Shown: positions 61,541 through 64,000 of the stretch, piece after piece
How the letters are laid out: each line of letters starts with the position of its first letter
Numbering within the stretch: position 1 is the first letter of the stretch
NCBI GenBank assembly: GCA_017458845.1
Contig: JAFSZY010000014.1
Location: 124,001 to 188,000 of the forward strand
Direction: 5' to 3'
Origin: Ruminococcus sp.
GTDB lineage: Bacteria > Bacillota > Clostridia > Oscillospirales > Acutalibacteraceae
DNA: 64,000 nt
Position numbers and translations under genes: made by a program
The notes under the pieces: generated by a model
The model's input: the letters and a program-made list of their open reading frames with translations, nothing else
Told to the model about the DNA's origin: nothing
Database searches by the model: none

Positions 61541-62404
61541 TTATTTGTTAATATCCCTGTGATATACAGAGGATTTATATCCCTTTTTAGCAAAATACTT
61601 TTTAAGATGTTCAGCGATTGCGACAGAACGGTGTTTCCCGCCCGTACAGCCTACTCCGACAACAAGCTCAACCTTTCCCTCTTTAACATACAGAGGTACA
61701 GCACAGTCTAAAAAGCTGAGAAGCTTGTTTAAAAATTCGGTTGTGTCATCGGAGTTGAACACATAGTCGCGAACATCACTGTCGTTGCCTGTTTTATCCT
61801 TAAGTTCGGGTATGTAATAAGGATTAGGCAAACAGCGAACATCAATAATTGAATCGCAGTCGTTCGGAGCTCCGTGCTTAAACCCGAACGACATAAATGT
61901 TAAAATTAAACTCTTTTCGTTAGAGCCGAGGAAAAACTGAGTAATCCTCTCTTTTAGCTGTTTAGTATTTATATCGGTAGTGTTTATTGAATAATCAGCA
62001 ATTTTTTTGAAAGGTTCAAGATATGAGCTCTCGAGTAAAATAGCGCTCTCAATCGAATTATCGGGAACAGCGTCCGCCAAAGGATGGCGGCGTCGAGTTT
62101 CCTTGAACCTTCGCAGTAAAACTTCTTCGCTCGCGTCAAGGAAAATCAAAGTGAAAGGTTTTCTCTGTTCCTTAAGCTCTTTTAAGTCGGAATATAAATC
62201 ATTGAGCTTTTTACCTCCGCGCGCGTCAATTACTACAGCAATGCGCTTCATCGAGTCATCAGTGGAGGTTTCGCAGAGATTATAGAACGTATTCAGGAGT
62301 TTGCTCGGAAGATTATCCACGCAGTAAAACCCTATATCCTCAAGCGCGTGTAGCGCGGAGGTCTTGCCAGCTCCCGACAATCCTGTAATAACTACAAATT
62401 CCAT
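61541..62404 (-). CDS. rapZ: RNase adapter/nucleotide-binding protein RapZ (YvcJ)
   Basis: 287 residues with Walker A GLSGAGKT (8-15), the DARGG segment and a C-terminal domain with GCTGGKHRSVAIAEHL. In E. coli RapZ guides RNase E to the GlmZ RNA; in Firmicutes the relative YvcJ hydrolyses nucleotides and its role is less clear. The usual next gene yvcK is missing; whiA follows directly. Confidence 0.94.
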   Translation of the reverse strand: MEFVVITGLSGAGKTSALHALEDIGFYCVDNLPSKLLNTFYNLCETSTDDSMKRIAVVIDARGGKKLNDLYSDLKELKEQRKPFTLIFLDASEEVLLRRFKETRRRHPLADAVPDNSIESAILLESSYLEPFKKIADYSINTTDINTKQLKERITQFFLGSNEKSLILTFMSFGFKHGAPNDCDSIIDVRCLPNPYYIPELKDKTGNDSDVRDYVFNSDDTTEFLNKLLSFLDCAVPLYVKEGKVELVVGVGCTGGKHRSVAIAEHLKKYFAKKGYKSSVYHRDINK

Positions 62405-62419
62405 AATCTCACCCTTTCA

Positions 62420-63328
62420 TTAATCGAGATAAATTATCTCCCGCTTTAAATAATAACCTGTTTCGGACTGAACAGTATCCTGAATGAGCTTTACGAGCTC
62501 TTTGACATCCGTAGCCGTAGCGCCACCGATATTGACTATGAAACCCGCGTGCTTGGGAGAAACCTGCGCCCCGCCTATGGTCTTGCCTTTAAGTCCGCAC
62601 TTTTCAATTAAAGCACCCGCGTAATTACCCTCAGGTCTGCGAAATACAGAACCCGCCGATGGGAATTCAAGCGGCTGTTTATCCTTCCTGCGAGACATAT
62701 AATCATCCATACGGTTGCGGATTTCATTGCGGTTATCAAGCTTAAGCTTGAAAGTCGCTCCAATTATTGTAAAACCGTTTTCCTTGTATACGCTGTGACG
62801 GTATCCGAAATCTAAGTCGTCAGACTTGATAGTGCCGATTTTACCTTCCTTATCGATATGCGTAACAGAAAACACAGTGTCTTTCATTTCGCCGCCGTAA
62901 GCGCCCGCGTTCATATATACCGCGCCGCCTACAGAACCGGGGATGCCCCAAGCAAATTCAAGCCCCGAAAGGCTGTTATTCTCAACTTCACGGCAAAGTC
63001 CTGCAAGAGACAAGCCCGCCCCGCAGTGGAATGTGTAATCATCAAGCCTTGTAACTTTAGCAAGATCACCCGTAAGCTTTATAACGAGCATATCGAGACC
63101 GTCGTCATTAGCGACTATATTGCTTCCTTTTCCGATAACTATGTATTTTATTCCCAAATCGTTACATATCGTTATCAATTTGCTGACATGAGAGGAATTC
63201 TCAGCCTCAGCGTACATACGGCAGTTGCCGCCGATTTTAAAGGTTGTAAGGGAGCTTAAAGGCACATCATATTTAGCCTTAATCCCAAGCTCATCACAGT
63301 ACTTAAATAATTTCTGATATTTATCCAT
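62420..63328 (-). CDS. murB: UDP-N-acetylenolpyruvoylglucosamine reductase
   Basis: Flavoprotein that makes UDP-MurNAc in peptidoglycan precursor synthesis. 302 residues, type II, with FAD-binding IGKGSNIVAND and GIPGSVGGAVYMNAGAYGGEM, the catalytic serine in PSAGSVFRRP and the end block VSPKHAGFIVN. It follows hprK by 19 bases, as in many Firmicutes. Confidence 0.97.
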   Translation of the reverse strand: MDKYQKLFKYCDELGIKAKYDVPLSSLTTFKIGGNCRMYAEAENSSHVSKLITICNDLGIKYIVIGKGSNIVANDDGLDMLVIKLTGDLAKVTRLDDYTFHCGAGLSLAGLCREVENNSLSGLEFAWGIPGSVGGAVYMNAGAYGGEMKDTVFSVTHIDKEGKIGTIKSDDLDFGYRHSVYKENGFTIIGATFKLKLDNRNEIRNRMDDYMSRRKDKQPLEFPSAGSVFRRPEGNYAGALIEKCGLKGKTIGGAQVSPKHAGFIVNIGGATATDVKELVKLIQDTVQSETGYYLKREIIYLD

Positions 63329-63347
63329 AAATTTATCCTTAAAAATA

Positions 63348-64000
63348 TTATTCCCAGTTATTGATTACGCGCTTTTCGACCATATCTTCATCAATTTCCA
63401 TACCGAGACTGGTAAGCAAATCCTCAGCCGCGTTATAACCCATCTTCTTCTGCCGGTTATTCATTGCGGCGACTTCGATGATATTGGATAGGTTTCGACC
63501 CGGTTTTACGGGGATAGTCATAATCGGGATATCAATTCCCATTATATCCAGATACTCATTTTCCAGTCCCATACGGTCGTAGGCTTTGCTCTTATCCCAG
63601 ATTTCAAGGTTTATAACCATATCTATTTTTTCGCTAAGCTTAATCGCGCCCATACCGAATAAGTTCCTGGCGTTGATAATACCTACGCCTCTCAGCTCTA
63701 CGAAATGGCGAATGTTCTGTGGGGACTGACCTATCAATGTGCGTGTGTTAATTTTTCTAATCTCCACGGCGTCGTCGGCTATAAGACGGTGTCCGCGTTT
63801 GATAAGCTCTATGGCCGTCTCACTCTTACCGACTCCGCTGTCGCCGATAATAAGGCAACCTTCACCATATACCTCAACAAGCACACCGTGCCTTGTAATA
63901 CGCGGAGCGAGCTCTGAATTAAGAAAGGTAACAAGACTGGCTACAACTCCCGATGTGATGTCATCGGAAACCATTATGGGTATCTTGTGTTTCTCCGCAG
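63348..64000 (-). CDS. hprK: HPr kinase/phosphorylase (5' end beyond window)
   Basis: Phosphorylates and dephosphorylates HPr at serine 46 to control sugar use and carbon catabolite repression. The window holds the last 216 codons; the frame continues past the edge as AEKHKIPI before the first ATG, so the N-terminal domain of about 90 residues is outside. Visible are the P-loop GDSGVGKS and the HPrK signature EIWDKSKAYDRMGLENEY with the IMTIPVKPGRNLSNIIEVAA segment. Confidence 0.95.
   Translation of the reverse strand, partial: AEKHKIPIMVSDDITSGVVASLVTFLNSELAPRITRHGVLVEVYGEGCLIIGDSGVGKSETAIELIKRGHRLIADDAVEIRKINTRTLIGQSPQNIRHFVELRGVGIINARNLFGMGAIKLSEKIDMVINLEIWDKSKAYDRMGLENEYLDIMGIDIPIMTIPVKPGRNLSNIIEVAAMNNRQKKMGYNAAEDLLTSLGMEIDEDMVEKRVINNWE

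Noticed and set aside
1-64000. Many plus-strand reading frames of 60-170 codons across the minus-strand gene blocks
   Set aside because: They lie opposite or out of frame to clear conserved genes, have no ribosome sites and encode no recognisable families. Even the longest, such as the alternative frame at 21949-22443 inside polC, is a shadow.
1-64000. tRNA, rRNA, tmRNA or SRP RNA genes
   Set aside because: I looked for the usual conserved arms and found none I could support.

Overview
The window is a stretch of ordinary bacterial chromosome from a spore-forming, low-to-mid GC Firmicute of class Clostridia, most likely Oscillospirales/Ruminococcaceae-like. The evidence is a PolC-type replicative polymerase, a short HisG that needs HisZ, sporulation genes (spoIIGA-sigE, yabP-yabQ, a ylmC/ymxH-type gene, a SleB-like hydrolase), HprK, WhiA, RapZ and CdaA, and gene orders typical of that class. 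Most genes lie on the minus strand. No phage, transposase, integrase, CRISPR array, rRNA or tRNA gene was seen.

Layout. 1-2.2 kb: diadenylate cyclase (cut by the window edge), then a NifS-like enzyme coupled to a DUF3343 protein. 2.25-2.39 kb: an array of nested inverted repeats. 2.4-6.5 kb: a secreted Ig-like protein and the lysine/diaminopimelate genes asd-dapA-dapB. 6.5-9.7 kb (plus strand): queA-tgt, then yajC and a small membrane protein. 9.7-13.3 kb: a pseudouridine synthase, a DUF1294 protein, a GHL10-type glycosidase and mtaB. 13.3-19.5 kb: hisZ-G-D-C-B-A-I-E, without hisH or hisF. 19.5-33.7 kb: the translation/isoprenoid/envelope cluster rpsB, tsf, pyrH, frr, uppS, cdsA, dxr, rseP, ispG, polC, followed by an AI-2E-type transporter. 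33.7-38.1 kb: a SleB-like hydrolase, a ylmC-type gene, degV, two tiny ORFs, spoIIGA-sigE and a small lipoprotein. 38.1-41.7 kb: a MORN-repeat protein, pfkA and a THUMP methyltransferase. 41.7-47.1 kb: zinc ribbon - flippase - mazG - hup - hslR - yabP - yabQ - divIC - S1 protein, matching the yabM-yabR order of Bacillus. 47.1-64 kb: one long, tightly packed unit hprK-murB-rapZ-whiA-xseB-ispA-dxs-tlyA-nadK-argR-recN-recJ-rel-dtd-MBL-hemZ.

How the genes fit together. Several blocks build the envelope and its precursors: dxs, dxr, ispG, ispA and uppS for polyprenyl carriers; asd, dapA and dapB for diaminopimelate; murB; cdsA; and a flippase. Others handle genome copying and repair (polC, recJ, recN, xseB), translation (rpsB, tsf, frr, and the tRNA modification genes queA, tgt and mtaB), nucleotide signalling (cdaA for c-di-AMP, rel for ppGpp) and sporulation. 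Many promoters, terminators and Shine-Dalgarno sites can be read directly and are listed; several starts were moved because the Shine-Dalgarno site shows that the longest ORF is too long.

I see no wholly new biological system. The observations most worth a second look are the his operon without hisH/hisF and a dyad at its promoter; a spoIIG-like promoter with a 21-bp spacer; two unannotated tiny ORFs next to spoIIGA; inverted-repeat and tandem-repeat elements placed at gene ends; an insertion in the RseP PDZ region; and the absence of yvcK and xseA from clusters where they normally sit.
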